From assembly GCA_019915135.1 (NCBI GenBank), contig JAHLMK010000004.1, positions 2,542,001 to 2,606,000 of the forward strand: a stretch of 64,000 bases of DNA, written 5' to 3'. This DNA is from Strobilurus pachycystidiatus (Eukaryota; Basidiomycota; Agaricomycetes; Agaricales; Physalacriaceae). Position 1 is the first letter of the stretch. Each line of letters begins with the position of its first letter. The translations under genes were made by a program, and so were the position numbers. Shown piece by piece: positions 8,969 to 18,407 of the stretch. The notes under the pieces were generated by a model that ran no database searches, was not told where the DNA came from, and was given only the letters and a program-made list of their open reading frames with translations.

Positions 8969-10641
8969 AAACTCGCAGCGTCCGATGGTGCATCAGCTTT
9001 AGAAGTTGAAGTTTGAGCACCACGTGCCTTGAGAGCGGCCTTCCGCTTGTTACAGTCCTCTGCCTTGTGGCCCCCAAGTCCACAGAAGAGGCAGAGTTTC
9101 TCGGCTATCCGCCGAGCCTTCTCAGCGGGAGTCAACTTCCCATCGGGCCCAAGCTTGTCCGCGTAGGGTCTCTCAGCCTTCGGAGCTCCACCAGAGCCCG
9201 AATTCGAGTCCTTTTTCGCGTTGTCAGCCTTGGCAGGAGTCGAAGAGGAAGATGACGTAGCTGGTTTGGGTTTGGGGGTACCCGACGAGCTAACAGAGCC
9301 AGAAGGAGTTGATGCCTTTTGTTCCCTGTGTTGCTCGGCCTTCCGCTGCCAATAACGATGGTCAATTTCTTGACATTTGGCGCGGAGGTCTTTGAGATTG
9401 TCGGGACGACCGTGGTGTGACAACGCATCCTTGATTCGCGGCGGTAGTCCGCGATAGTAGGAGTGTGTGAGCGCATTGGTGTCCCATCCAATTATTGACG
9501 CTAAGTTGTTAAACTTAACGTTATAATGGAGAATCCTGTCGGAGTCCCGCATCCGAAGTGTCTCCAGTTCATCCTCAGCGCTGCCAGTAGGATCATGAGG
9601 TCCAAAGTTGACCTCGAGTTCCCTGACAAAGACATCATAGGATAGAGTCCACAACGGGGGGTCCGCAGTTGGGTGGAGGATATCCGGCTCAAACCATCCC
9701 AGCGCAGTCCCAGTCAGATACGAGATCGCATAGTTGATCTTGCTGAACTGGGTCTTGAATGCTGCAGGACGGTCTTGAAAATTGAGACTTAAGGATAGTA
9801 AGAATCCACGTAGCTTTGAGGGATCCGATCCACTGAATGGATCGGGTTCCCTAACTTTTGTCCGCACCTGCTGGGTGCTAGCAGGCTTTATCGCGGCGCC
9901 AATCGATGCACCCATGGAGTCACTAAAGAGCCGCATCAGCCGTAAGAGCTTAAGCTCATCAGGGCCAATTTCAATGGGCTCTTCAGTGGGGTCATTGGGT
10001 GGCCCTCCGCCAGGAGGTCCACCACCACCCCCACCCCCACCAGCACCACCTGGCGGACCACCGCCTGGTAGTCCACCACCTCCACCACCACCTGGTGGAC
10101 CACCGCCTGGTGGTCCGTCACCTCCACCTCCACCTTCGTTTCCCTCGGGTTCGCCCGGATCTCCACTTGGCCCTGGTTTATCTTCGAAGGGATTGCTAGA
10201 TACCTCTTCCTCACCCCCTGCCTCAGATTCGGGCAAGGGGATACCCGCACCACGAGTAGGAGTGTGCGGTGAGAAAGCGGCCCTTCCAGCGGCTCGAGGA
10301 GTAGCCTGGTAAATAAAACCAGCCTGGGCCAAGCGTTCTGGAGAAAAGGGATTTTCAGGGCGAATAGGATTAGAGGGAGGCTGCGTAACTTGGACAAGAG
10401 GGGGTTGTCTGGGAAACAACTCTTGGGCAGCTTGGAAAGGTGTGGCGCGGGTCATGGCACCAATATCGGATACCCGCGCATGGAGGGAGATACCCATGGA
10501 CCTGCGACGAAGGACATCCTGAGAGCGTCGTTGCGCAACCGTATCCAGAGTAGATAGGTATGTTTGCGCCAGGTCCTCGTCTGTGGCACTGTGGTTGGTG
10601 AAGTAGGGATTGATGGGTGGGGGAATGTTGTGATCAGACAT
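8959..10641 (-). CDS. gypsy Gag with CCHC zinc knuckle
   Basis: This 560-residue capsid/nucleocapsid protein belongs to element 2. The N-terminus is polar. Residues about 165-225 form an extreme Gly/Pro tract (repeated PGGG and PPGG). Next comes a retrotransposon gag domain (region around LNFQDRPAAFKTQFS to LGWFEPDI), a Ser/Lys-rich linker, and one zinc knuckle CLFCGLGGHKAEDC (CX2CX4HX4C, about 517-530). It starts at an ATG (10641) and ends 21 bases before the nominal pol start in a different frame. The Gly/Pro tract produces open shadow frames on both strands. Confidence 0.92.
   Translation of the reverse strand: MSDHNIPPPINPYFTNHSATDEDLAQTYLSTLDTVAQRRSQDVLRRRSMGISLHARVSDIGAMTRATPFQAAQELFPRQPPLVQVTQPPSNPIRPENPFSPERLAQAGFIYQATPRAAGRAAFSPHTPTRGAGIPLPESEAGGEEEVSSNPFEDKPGPSGDPGEPEGNEGGGGGDGPPGGGPPGGGGGGGLPGGGPPGGAGGGGGGGGPPGGGPPNDPTEEPIEIGPDELKLLRLMRLFSDSMGASIGAAIKPASTQQVRTKVREPDPFSGSDPSKLRGFLLSLSLNFQDRPAAFKTQFSKINYAISYLTGTALGWFEPDILHPTADPPLWTLSYDVFVRELEVNFGPHDPTGSAEDELETLRMRDSDRILHYNVKFNNLASIIGWDTNALTHSYYRGLPPRIKDALSHHGRPDNLKDLRAKCQEIDHRYWQRKAEQHREQKASTPSGSVSSSGTPKPKPATSSSSSTPAKADNAKKDSNSGSGGAPKAERPYADKLGPDGKLTPAEKARRIAEKLCLFCGLGGHKAEDCNKRKAALKARGAQTSTSKADAPSDAASLKK
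8962..8968 (-). promoter_or_regulatory. candidate -1 frameshift slippery site (GAAAAAA) at gag-pol junction
   Basis: On the minus strand the gag frame ends TTG AAA AAA TAG. The pol frame reads GAA AAA ATA and is in the -1 phase. Simultaneous slippage of both Lys tRNAs on GAAAAAA, immediately before the stop, would fuse Gag to Pol. A downstream stimulatory structure was not evaluated. Confidence 0.6.
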
Positions 10642-10860
10642 GGCTGAGAACGGCAGTATCTTGTTGACTCAAAGGAAGAGTTCGAATATACTGTTAAGAC
10701 CGTGCCCCAGACCAAGTCAATCGGATGTCCGAAACCGGATTTCTCGGTAAGCACAGCACAAGCGGTGCTCCGAGCCTGTGAAAGAATAAGCGTAGAAGTG
10801 TTTAAAAGAAAGAAAAGGTAAAAGGTTTACCTATTCTGTATTGGCACGTGTTTCCACACC

Positions 10861-11505
10861 TGCAACCCTATGGATCCCCGTCAAGCGGTAGTCCGGCTAT
10901 CCCTCGGTTGTGGTGAGAGTTGCAGGGGGCCCGGTCTTGAGGATTGTCGGTGGTCCGGAACCAGGGCTGCCTGCGTTCAGCAGGTTGGTCCCTTGAGTCG
11001 AGCCTTGAATCCGGGGGTCCGCCAAAGAAGAGCAAACCCGGAGGAAAGAGACAAGAGATGAGCTCGGAGGTCCGTAAGGACAACGCGAGTTGGAGAATGT
11101 AAGTCTTGGCCAACGAGCGGAGATCCGCAAGTTGAGTTCAGACAAGAAGAAGAGATGAAGACTAGACTGGAGCGTCTAAGTTGATATTCGAACTGAGGAA
11201 ACATAGGTAAAGTACAAGCGCTTAAATACTGGGCTGAGTAGGTAGATGCATAAGGAGATAAGTAAGATCACAAGCGGAGGTCCACATGTATTGGGCAAAG
11301 GGCAGCATGGTCTGGGTCAAGGGTATGGCAAGTTTGGCGGTAGAGATGCTGAGTAAAGGATCACGTGCGGAGGCCCGAGCGGCCCGGCTGGACTTGGCAA
11401 GACTTGGCGAGGATGGATGATTAATGGGGTCACGAGGAGACGCGTGACTGGCTGAGTAAGTCGGAAATCCGGTCCGATCCTGTGTCATGACGCATGGATA
11501 TGACA
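10861..11505 (-). repeat. 5' LTR of gypsy element 2 (inner edge approximate)
   Basis: The outer edge is firm. On the minus strand it starts TGTCATATCCATGCGTCATG at 11505, the same start as the truncated LTR at 16124 on the plus strand, and similarity covers about 165 bases. The inner edge is set at the CA before GGTGTGGAAACACG (10860 leftward), which may include the primer-binding site. This edge was chosen by eye. Confidence 0.6.
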
Positions 11506-12182
11506 CTTCCGGAGGCTTGAATCAATTTCTCTCACGTGTTATCATATACCATCCTTTGTGTTTTCTCACAGCTTACATTCCTGATTTTTTTTAGATTTTT
11601 TGGAGGGCCTTGCCCACATTGTGCCAGGTAAGAACATGCGTCACTACGGCAACGACAATCAATTACCATCAAGACCGGTGTCATAACGTGAAGTACGTCT
11701 ACCAAGTCCTGCTCTAAGAGCTATAGATGGTGGCATGCCGTTTCTGCTTTGAAAAAGAAGAGAATGTGGCTTTGAGACACTTAGATCAATTTTCTTGCGT
11801 CAGATTTGGCTTTTTCCCACGCAATGCCTTATACCATTCTTTATGTTTTCTAGAGAGCTACCTCCACGAATTTTTTCAGAATTTTAGGAGAGCCCGGCCG
11901 ACGGTGTGACAGATAAAAGCTTACGTCACCAGGGCGACGGCAATCAGTTACCATCAATTTGCGCGTCATATTATGAAGTACGTCTACCGAGTCCTTCTCT
12001 AAGAGTCACGGATGGTGGTGTAGCGTTTCTGCTTTGAAAACGAAGAGAATGGGGCTTTTGGACGCTTAGATTAATTTTCCTGCGTCAGATTTAACTTTTT
12101 CCCACGCTGTACCTTATACAATCCTTCATGTTTTCTCGATACCTATCTCCACAAATTTTTTTCGTAATTTTAAGATTTTGTG
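11506..12182. repeat. diverged tandem repeat array, about 265-285 bp units
   Basis: There are two full units and one partial: 11521-11784, 11785-12069 and 12070 to about 12182. Each begins ATYAATTT and shares blocks such as CCATCNTTNRTGTTTTCT, GAAGTACGTCTACC and TTTCTGCTTTGAAAA. The first unit lacks about 20 bases near its start. The 15 bases left of 11521 resemble a unit end, suggesting that element 2 inserted into the array. Confidence 0.7.
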
Positions 12183-12318
12183 GAATGTGCACATTTAAAC
12201 TTAAAGTGGCACAAACAATGCTAAGCGACTCTTGACCTCTTACCACCACCATCTCAACCAGCGTCAATGTCAGTGTGAATACGCTGGCACTTGGCTTATG
12301 ACTGACTCAAGTTTTTAG

Positions 12319-12901
12319 ATGCAAACCCACACTGCCAATGACATGTAAGTCTTTCTCTTTGTTTCACAGGTGCTTTATGCTGATAGCCATCTCTACAGCA
12401 TTGTGTTCATTGTCAGCGCCACCCTTGCGTACATTTTTGCGCGGCTCGTCATCCGCGCGTTGACGGTTATGGCCGCCAGTCTAGTCGCTGTGTCGATGGC
12501 CAGCCTACGCGTTATTCTTTGGCTTGTTGTCTGGATTGCGACCGCCTGTATTGATGCGTGCAAGTTCGTGATCGCGCATGTCAACGTTCTCGGCGTCCGC
12601 GGTGTGGTCAGACTGGCAATGGCGTGGATTATGTGGTTGGGGAAGAGAGACATAGAAAAGTGCGGCCCTGAGCAGACCTTTGTGGCGATGAAGTTTGAGA
12701 GGTAAGTTTCTGTGCTTCGGCTATATGGTGCACTGACGATTTAGGTCTCTGGCCAAGTATACCGTGACCGTTTGGCTGTCCATCGTCCGCGTCGTTCTGT
12801 GGCTGACGTGGATGCTTATCTGCAAGTTGTGCTTGGACATCATCGAGATCACCGAAAAGGCCATTGGGAACCGTATCAATCGTGAAAGGTGGGGTCCTTG
12901 A
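12319..12901 (+). CDS. multi-pass membrane protein, unknown function (5' end uncertain)
   Basis: Coding is clear from 12370 to 12701 and, after a 43-bp intron (12702-12744, GTAAGT..TTTAG), from 12745 to a TGA at 12899-12901. The protein is strongly hydrophobic, with three or four likely membrane segments: around SIVFIVSATLAYIFA, ASLVAVSMASLRVILWLVVW and VTVWLSIVRVVLWLTWMLIC. It ends in a charged tail (EITEKAIGNRINRER). A short upstream exon from ATG 12319 would need a 25-bp intron and gives the wrong phase, so the real start is unresolved. A further intron at the 3' end is possible. I do not recognise the family. Confidence 0.45.
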
Positions 12902-13931
12902 AGGTCAGATGGAAAATCAACGGGCTTTTTTTCTTGATATCTAGTGTTGTGACATTGCTGTGTGTTTTCTTGTAGCCCTATAGTTCAAATGTATATACAA
13001 TGTGTTATTTATTGTATTGACCCTATTTTTGTCCATTCGTACTCGGCCAGCTCGTCCTAACATAATTTGAACAGGCTCACTTTCTCATGTTCTTGTGAGT
13101 CAATTATCTCTTTTTATGAATTGGTGCTCAATTTTCTAAATCTTAATAAGGGAGCGAACCTTCTCAAGGACAATATTTCGGGTTGTATTTATCCCGAGAA
13201 GCTGGCCACTTTTTTTGCAATCTTCATTTACTCTTAGGTTTGGCACAGCTTTCACTTGCATACCGTCAATCTGGCCAACGTTCTTAATGTCATCGTCATG
13301 ATTTGCATTAAGAAGGATAATATTGCCACGGAGTCTGTCAGCCTTCCTTCGATTCATCCTCTCCATCTTAAGTGGAAGAAACTCGTCGAGGCTACTCCTT
13401 CAAAGAATAAAGAAAAAGCCAAATCTTCTGAATCCAAGAGTAAAAGCAAACTCAAAATTTTGGTTCATATTTCGATTTTTTTATATTTTAAGTTCAAATT
13501 TCTTATATTTTATGTTCTAGAAAGCTTCTTCTTCTTCCATCGTTCTCGACAATTCTATTCAATTTGTCACTGACAACATTAGTAAATCTTCTTTTGCTAA
13601 TGGCTTCTAGTGAGCTGACGACTATTCAGAAATGGGTGAAGTAAACTCTTCTGACTCTAAAGTAAGCTTCTGCTTTTTTGACTTAAATTATGAGGCTGAT
13701 TTGACTGCTTTTTTAAAACAGCTCTCTGTGAAGTCTTTTGACAATGAGAACAGCAATAAAGAAGTAGTTGAAGTTGTTACACCTTCCGCTTCTACAGCTT
13801 TTGAAGCCGTGAATTATTAGTTCTTTAGCTTTTTGAGTTTGATTTTAACTTTTATATAGTCAGCTCGCTTGGTAAAATATCTTTACTATTATGAAGTCAA
13901 CTATAAAGTCAACAGTAGTTGTAGACATTTG
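12902..13931. other. AT-rich stretch with only short ORFs
   Basis: Base composition drops sharply compared with the host-gene half of the window. Only short ORFs occur (for example 13136-13366 minus and 13632-13820 plus) and none has recognisable motifs. It is probably degraded mobile DNA. Confidence 0.4.
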
Positions 13932-14496
13932 ATATGTGCACCGTTATAATGGTTGGAAAATGTTTTAAAATTACCGTTACAACAAAGCCCCGTTATAATG
14001 AGGAATATTTGACAGATGATCCTTCACTCGTCGAAGGGACTTATATTTTGTCGAAAGACATTATTGTGTTGTATAGACTTATCAATTAAGTTAGGGATGG
14101 GTTAGCAGGTTAGGTTAAAAGGTTAGGTTAGAAGATTAGATTAGAGTGAGGTTGGAGAGTTGCTCGATGGTATAAAGACGTTCTTCTGTGTTTGTAATTT
14201 ATATGCATTTTGAGTTAAATTATGGATTGTGAATGTTTAGAGCTAGCTTGTTAGCTTTAAATATGTTATTTAATATTGTGCCACACTTAATGAGAATAGA
14301 AGTAAAAAAAAAAAAAAACAGTATTAAAAAAGCTCTCATGACTGAGTGGTTGAAGTGATCACAGAAGTCTTATTTTATTGCTAGGTCACAGGTTTAATCT
14401 TGACCAAATGCAGTCATTTATTTCTTTGATGAAGGTGATTACATAAGCCCCGTTATAACGGTGCATTTAACATAATATTTAACCGTTATAACGGAG
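13932..14496. mobile_element. MITE-like inverted-repeat element with a tRNA-like core
   Basis: The ends form an imperfect inverted repeat of about 50 bases. The left end has CACCGTTATAATGGTT (from 13939); the reverse complement of the right end has CTCCGTTATAACGGTT, and similarity continues inward past ACCGTTAYAAC. GACATTTG occurs directly outside both ends (13924-13931 and 14497-14504) and may be an 8-bp target duplication. There is no transposase ORF. The interior includes GGTTAGGTT repeats (about 14110-14150), a run of 15 A (14304-14318) and a tRNA-like segment. The CCGTTATAACGG motifs recall pogo-like ends, but an 8-bp duplication would not fit that group. Confidence 0.55.
14332..14405 (+). 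repeat. tRNA-like (possibly SINE-derived) segment
   Basis: ATGACTGAGTGGTT resembles a pol III A box. About 50 bases later, AGGTTTAATCTTG resembles a B box with substitutions. A convincing cloverleaf acceptor stem is not seen, so this is a tRNA-derived remnant at best. Confidence 0.3.
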
Positions 14497-14526
14497 GACA
14501 TTTGGCTGAATTCTACAGCTATGGCT

Positions 14527-15227
14527 CCATATCTGCTGCTGCGTACATCCGCGCTTGCAAAGAACCTGACTCTCACCAGTTCTTGATGCGGCCTGATCCT
14601 GGTGCCTCTTTACGGGACGCTAAGGTTCAACCAGCAGACGTCTCAGATATCCCTCCGGAGTACCGAGACTATGCAGACGTCTTCAGCAATTCTCTTTCGG
14701 AAGTGCTTCCGGAACACCGTCCTTACGACCACAAGATTAATTTTAAGAACGGGGCTTTTGACACAGCTTGTTCTGCCAAGATCTATACAAAGATAGACAT
14801 CCGACACGCCTATCATCTTATTTGGATAGCCAAAGGCGATGAATGGAAGACCTCTTTCCGTACCCGTTATGGATCTTTCGAGTGGAGAGTTATGCCCGAG
14901 GGGCTGACCAATGCACCAGCTACGTTTCAACGTTTTATTAACGACATCTTCTCTGATATGCTCGATGTATCAGTTGTCGTCTACCTTGACAATATCTTGG
15001 TCCATTCTGACAACATGGAGGACCACGTCAAGAACGTTCGAGAGGTGCTCAAGCGGCTCCGCGTTCATGGGCTTTTCTTTAAACTCTCCAAGTGCGAGTT
15101 TCACCAGAACACTGTCGAGTACCTTGGTTTCATCATGTCCCCGGAGGGCCTCCGGATGTCCGGCGATAAAGTCAAAACTATCGTCGACTGGCCGGAGCCC
15201 CGCAAAGTTAAGGACGTCCAGTCCTTT
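14527..15227 (+). pseudogene. gypsy Pol fragment with internal deletion
   Basis: The reading matches the element 2 Pol from ISAAAYIRACKEP through RT to KVKDVQSF. About 80 residues are missing between the equivalent of KINLEDGA and DTARSAK, including the first RT motifs. The RT aspartate motif reads YLDN instead of YLDD, so the enzyme is dead. After 15227 the sequence joins unrelated DNA. Confidence 0.88.
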
Positions 15228-15968
15228 GGCCTTCTTCTTGGCGGGCCCCCGCTCCTTCTGATCACTGTCCTCCACTCTTGCCCTCCTCCGCGTCGACGAA
15301 CTCCCCGCTTTCTCCCTCTCTACCTCGTTTCTGGCGACATCCCACAAGTGGAGGACCGACCACCACTCCTCGTGACTCTGCCAAAAAGTAGCGAGGTTGT
15401 CCTGGTACTTTGAGAACTCCAGGGCCCTCTGCGGATAGTCCGCGGTTTGCCGCTTGTATTTGCTTAACTCCGCGGCCTTCGCAAGGTCTGCGGACTCCTG
15501 CAAGGTCTTGCATTCCTCCTCCCAATCCAGTCGGGTACGCTCCACGGCCCTCCGCGCCCTTTTGTCGGCGTCTTCTGCTGCTTGCGCAGGCTCGGGCGGG
15601 AGTTTGACATTGGGTGTCGCTGGGCGGATAGGCAAAGCTCCGGGATCAAAGATAGCGTCAGACATGCGAGGGGGCGGTCCACATTGCGGATTCTCCGACA
15701 AGTATTGGAGGACAATGTTGCGCAGCGTCGAGTGCTCCGCGGGGGCAAAATAGGTAAAATAGGTGATATTGTCGATGGTGATCCACGCCGACGAGTCCGG
15801 AATTTGAGGGTGTGGTGGGGGCGCCAATTTTTGAATTTTTCTCAGAGTTGAGTCTCTGCCTTTATACTCGCAAGCATCCGCTACTCTGTCATCAGAATTT
15901 GTGGACCTGCGCTTGTGCGCAGCCGGTTCTCCCCAATCTTGAGGGGACATCCGCAGATTTGTCAACAA
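15228..15968 (-). pseudogene. unrecognised antisense ORF fragment inside the deleted gypsy copy
   Basis: The minus-strand frame is open for about 245 codons and looks like real coding sequence. It has a hydrophobic-aromatic N-terminal part (SAWITIDNITYFTYF), a Pro-rich middle, a helical charged region (DADKRARRAVERTRLDWEEE, AAELSKYKRQT) and a basic tail (GPAKKKAKG). It then runs without a stop into antisense RT, which marks a rearrangement join at 15227. I do not recognise it. It may be a gag-like or antisense accessory ORF of the element, or a captured gene. Confidence 0.4.
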
Positions 15969-16123
15969 ATAGGCTTTCCGAATTTCTCCGGTGACTTATG
16001 CGGACCCAAACGGGGACTCATGCGGACCCGAACGGGGACTCATGTGGACCTGCACGGTGAGGAATTTTGGCCCCGGTGGTTGACCTTAGGTTTCTGGAGG
16101 CCAGAACCTTGAAAGGGGGATAC

Positions 16124-16290
16124 TGTCATATCCATGCATCATGACACAAGATCAGACCAGATCTCCGACTTACTCAGCCAGTCACGCGTCTCCTCGTGAC
16201 CCCATTAATCATCCATTCTTGCCAAGTCTTGCCAAGTCCAGCCGGGCCGCTTGGACCTCCGCATGTGATCCTTTACTCAGCAGCAGTTTA
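16124..16290 (+). repeat. truncated 3' LTR of the element 2 family
   Basis: It begins TGTCATATCCATGCATCATG directly after a polypurine-like tract. It is a close copy of the start of the LTR that ends at 11505 on the minus strand, and is cut off after about 165 bases. Confidence 0.8.
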
Positions 16291-16793
16291 ACCGGTTTAA
16301 CCAGTCTTTTCACGGTTGTGGGGTAACGTAGTGAGATGTTAGAACTGTAACCTGAGACTGATCTTCAGTTCTTTTAAAAACGTCTTTAGAAGCTAAACTG
16401 CGGACTCAGTTCAAGTTTTTTCTTGGTTCAGTTGCAGTTTTGACAACTGAACTTTTGAACCCTAGGTGCTTTGCCTAGCCGATCGGGGTACAGGATTCCA
16501 CCAACCGCCGACAAACGCAAGACGTCGTTAGGGAGGATAAAGGAGCTGTTTGTGCTGCGATGACGCGCAAACTATATTGCTCCTCAAAGCTGTTAAAGAA
16601 GCAATTTTGCGCCCCAGCAGCACTTATTGACGGCCCACATAATATCCCGTGCGGGTGCAGAGACTTCAAGGCCAAGATCTAGAACCAAGTCAGAGCAAGT
16701 ACGCAAATTGCAGATGTGATAACAGACCAGTACAGCAGCTTTGAACTGAACTCCTCGAGCAGCAAAGTCTGTTCTTTACGCGATGAGTTAAAC
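16291..16793. other. no gene seen
   Basis: Short ORFs only. The left part contains TTTAACCGGTTTAACC and several CAGTT/AACTG repeats, without a clear element structure. Confidence 0.4.
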
Positions 16794-17255
16794 ATGATCA
16801 CAAATGTCTATTTGGATGTATCTTACATCCTAACCACAAATATGTGCATCTCAAAGCCAGATATTTGTATTCAAATAGATATTCAACATTCTATCTTTTG
16901 AAAACATGATACATTTGAATATTTCCAAATATATTTGAATATATTTGAATATATCCATATATATGTATGTATATTCTTATTGATAATAGTATAGAATCAT
17001 AAATCTCAATGAGTTATAATGATAGAGTGACTATAAATGTGAAACAAACCTTCATATATATCATAAGACATGTAATACCATTACTATTATCAACAGTTTT
17101 CAAATGTTTGTTTCAAAAGTGAATATTTGACATTCATATAATATTCTACATTCTATCCTATTCTAAGATATGTATTCGAATATGTTCGAATGTCGGATAC
17201 AATTATATTTAATATATCTTAACATATCTGATATTTGTGCTCATGTCTACGATGA
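16794..17255 (+). repeat. left inverted arm, CpG-poor
   Basis: This arm is rich in ATATTTGAATAT-type motifs. At many positions where the right arm has CCG or CGG, this arm has TTG, CAA or CTT, as expected from C-to-T decay of methylated CpG. Confidence 0.6.
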
Positions 17256-17338
17256 GTTGCCTCAAATGATCCGTTAGTTACATAGGGTAGAACAGCTACA
17301 TAGGTTGAGCGTCAGAAGATCAGCCTGCACAAGACCAC

Positions 17339-17836
17339 TCACCATGACCATGTAGTAGCACTACTCATAGTCTTGAAAAGATCCCTCCATGCAAGCAAGG
17401 GAGGGAGATCCCAGGAAAGGAACGGAAATCTGGTCGCGGTAACATGTTTGAGAGCCTCGCACTCATTCCTTATGTCAGATGCGTTTCTGTTTGGCTGTTC
17501 AAACCACTTCGCAACGGGTATGTTGTCAATGAAGAAGTGGATGCAGTTGCTGATTTTTACTGCATAATGCAGCTGATTGAGTCCGTCGTATGCTAGCTTG
17601 ACGGTGTCGTATGCACCTTTGCCGAGGACTTCAGCAAAGCGGTAGATGCAACCGTCGTATTTGATGAGGGCAGCAGAGTGGTCCTCACCGCGCTGAGGAA
17701 GCATATATTGGCAATGACTGCGCGGTGATGATGACGACAAGATGGTGGGTAGGGAGCGGGTGGATGATCCGGCCGTGGCAAATGTCTGCGCAACGGGAGG
17801 AGGGAGAATTTGGGGGGAAAGGATGGTGAATGGCAT
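17339..17836 (-). pseudogene. protein-kinase N-lobe fragment captured in the inverted-repeat element
   Basis: The 165-residue reading contains a glycine-loop-like VLGKGAYDTVKLAYDG (about 70-85), the VAIK-type lysine in YAVKIS (Lys about 94) and a helix C-type glutamate in IRNECEALKHV. It then ends around the beta-4/beta-5 region. The second glycine-loop glycine is Asp, and no HRD or DFG motif follows before the left arm begins. The N-terminal 50 residues are low complexity. It is a truncated kinase, probably a captured host exon, and cannot be catalytic alone. Confidence 0.6.
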
Positions 17837-18324
17837 ACACCGTTGATTTAGCTTCTACCTCTAGATGAGCTTGCATCTCTTGGTTGAAACGATGCGACTG
17901 CAGACCAGACTGGATCTGCTCAAGTGGACAAGGACGATGGCCATGACCACCTTCTTGGATGACAGTAGATGCGAGTGACGAAGATGCCTTTTGGTAGGGA
18001 GAGGAGTGGCATCACAGGTAAAGGGAAAGTTGGGTATTGGGTAGACCTCAAGGTGTGTCAAGCCATTTGTGACAATTGCAAAGATCTTACAAGGGCGCAA
18101 TGGTCGGCCTAAGCGTCAAATTCATCTTCCTTTGTTGCCTTGATGAATACGACAGACAATGGGCCCGACTAGAGGGGGACCGTCAGTCAAATTACGGGAG
18201 GGAAAGAAACAGGAGGACTTTTACCTTACAAGCTGTCCCCCGGTGATGCCAGCATTATCATAGCGATGTGACGAGAACTAGGACGAGCGGAGAATGGAGA
18301 ATGGAGAGGCTCAAACAAGCTTGT

Positions 18325-18351
18325 CGAATGGCGGCCTTTGGCCGCCATTCG
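18325..18351. repeat. short perfect hairpin
   Basis: CGAATGGCGGCC and GGCCGCCATTCG are separated by TTT, just inside the right arm. It could act as a transcript end or a replication barrier; no function is shown. Confidence 0.5.
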
Positions 18352-18407
18352 CTCGCATGTTTTTGCTGTTGACACAAAAAGAGAAGTCTGAGAAATGAGT
18401 TAGAAAA

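Larger units (their letters stand above)
6286..11505 (-). mobile_element. Ty3/gypsy retrotransposon (element 2), interrupted
   Basis: Read on the minus strand: 5' LTR (about 11505-10861), gag, a frameshift signal, and pol up to the integrase zinc finger. The 3' half is displaced to the left of the window by the nested insertion of element 1. Family relatives in this window include a deleted + strand copy at 14527-16290, which shares the LTR start TGTCATATCCATGC. Confidence 0.88.
14527..16290 (+). mobile_element. deleted gypsy copy of the element 2 family
   Basis: The copy carries a Pol fragment, a segment with an ORF on the opposite strand, a 24-bp tandem repeat (about 15993-16050), a polypurine-like AAAGGGGGA tract and the first ~165 bases of an LTR (from 16124). 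The LTR homology stops near 16290 at TTTACTCAGCA, where unrelated AT-rich sequence begins. Orientation is opposite to element 2. Confidence 0.8.

Noticed and set aside
9782..10312. 176-codon plus ORF rich in Pro
   Set aside because: Complement of the Gly/Pro tract of Gag.
14095..14150. Interstitial telomere (TTAGGG-type)
   Set aside because: Only one TTAGGG and several GGTTAGGTT variants; too short and degenerate to call telomeric.
14332..14405. Functional tRNA gene
   Set aside because: The B box has substitutions and no convincing acceptor stem can be paired; listed only as a tRNA-like remnant.
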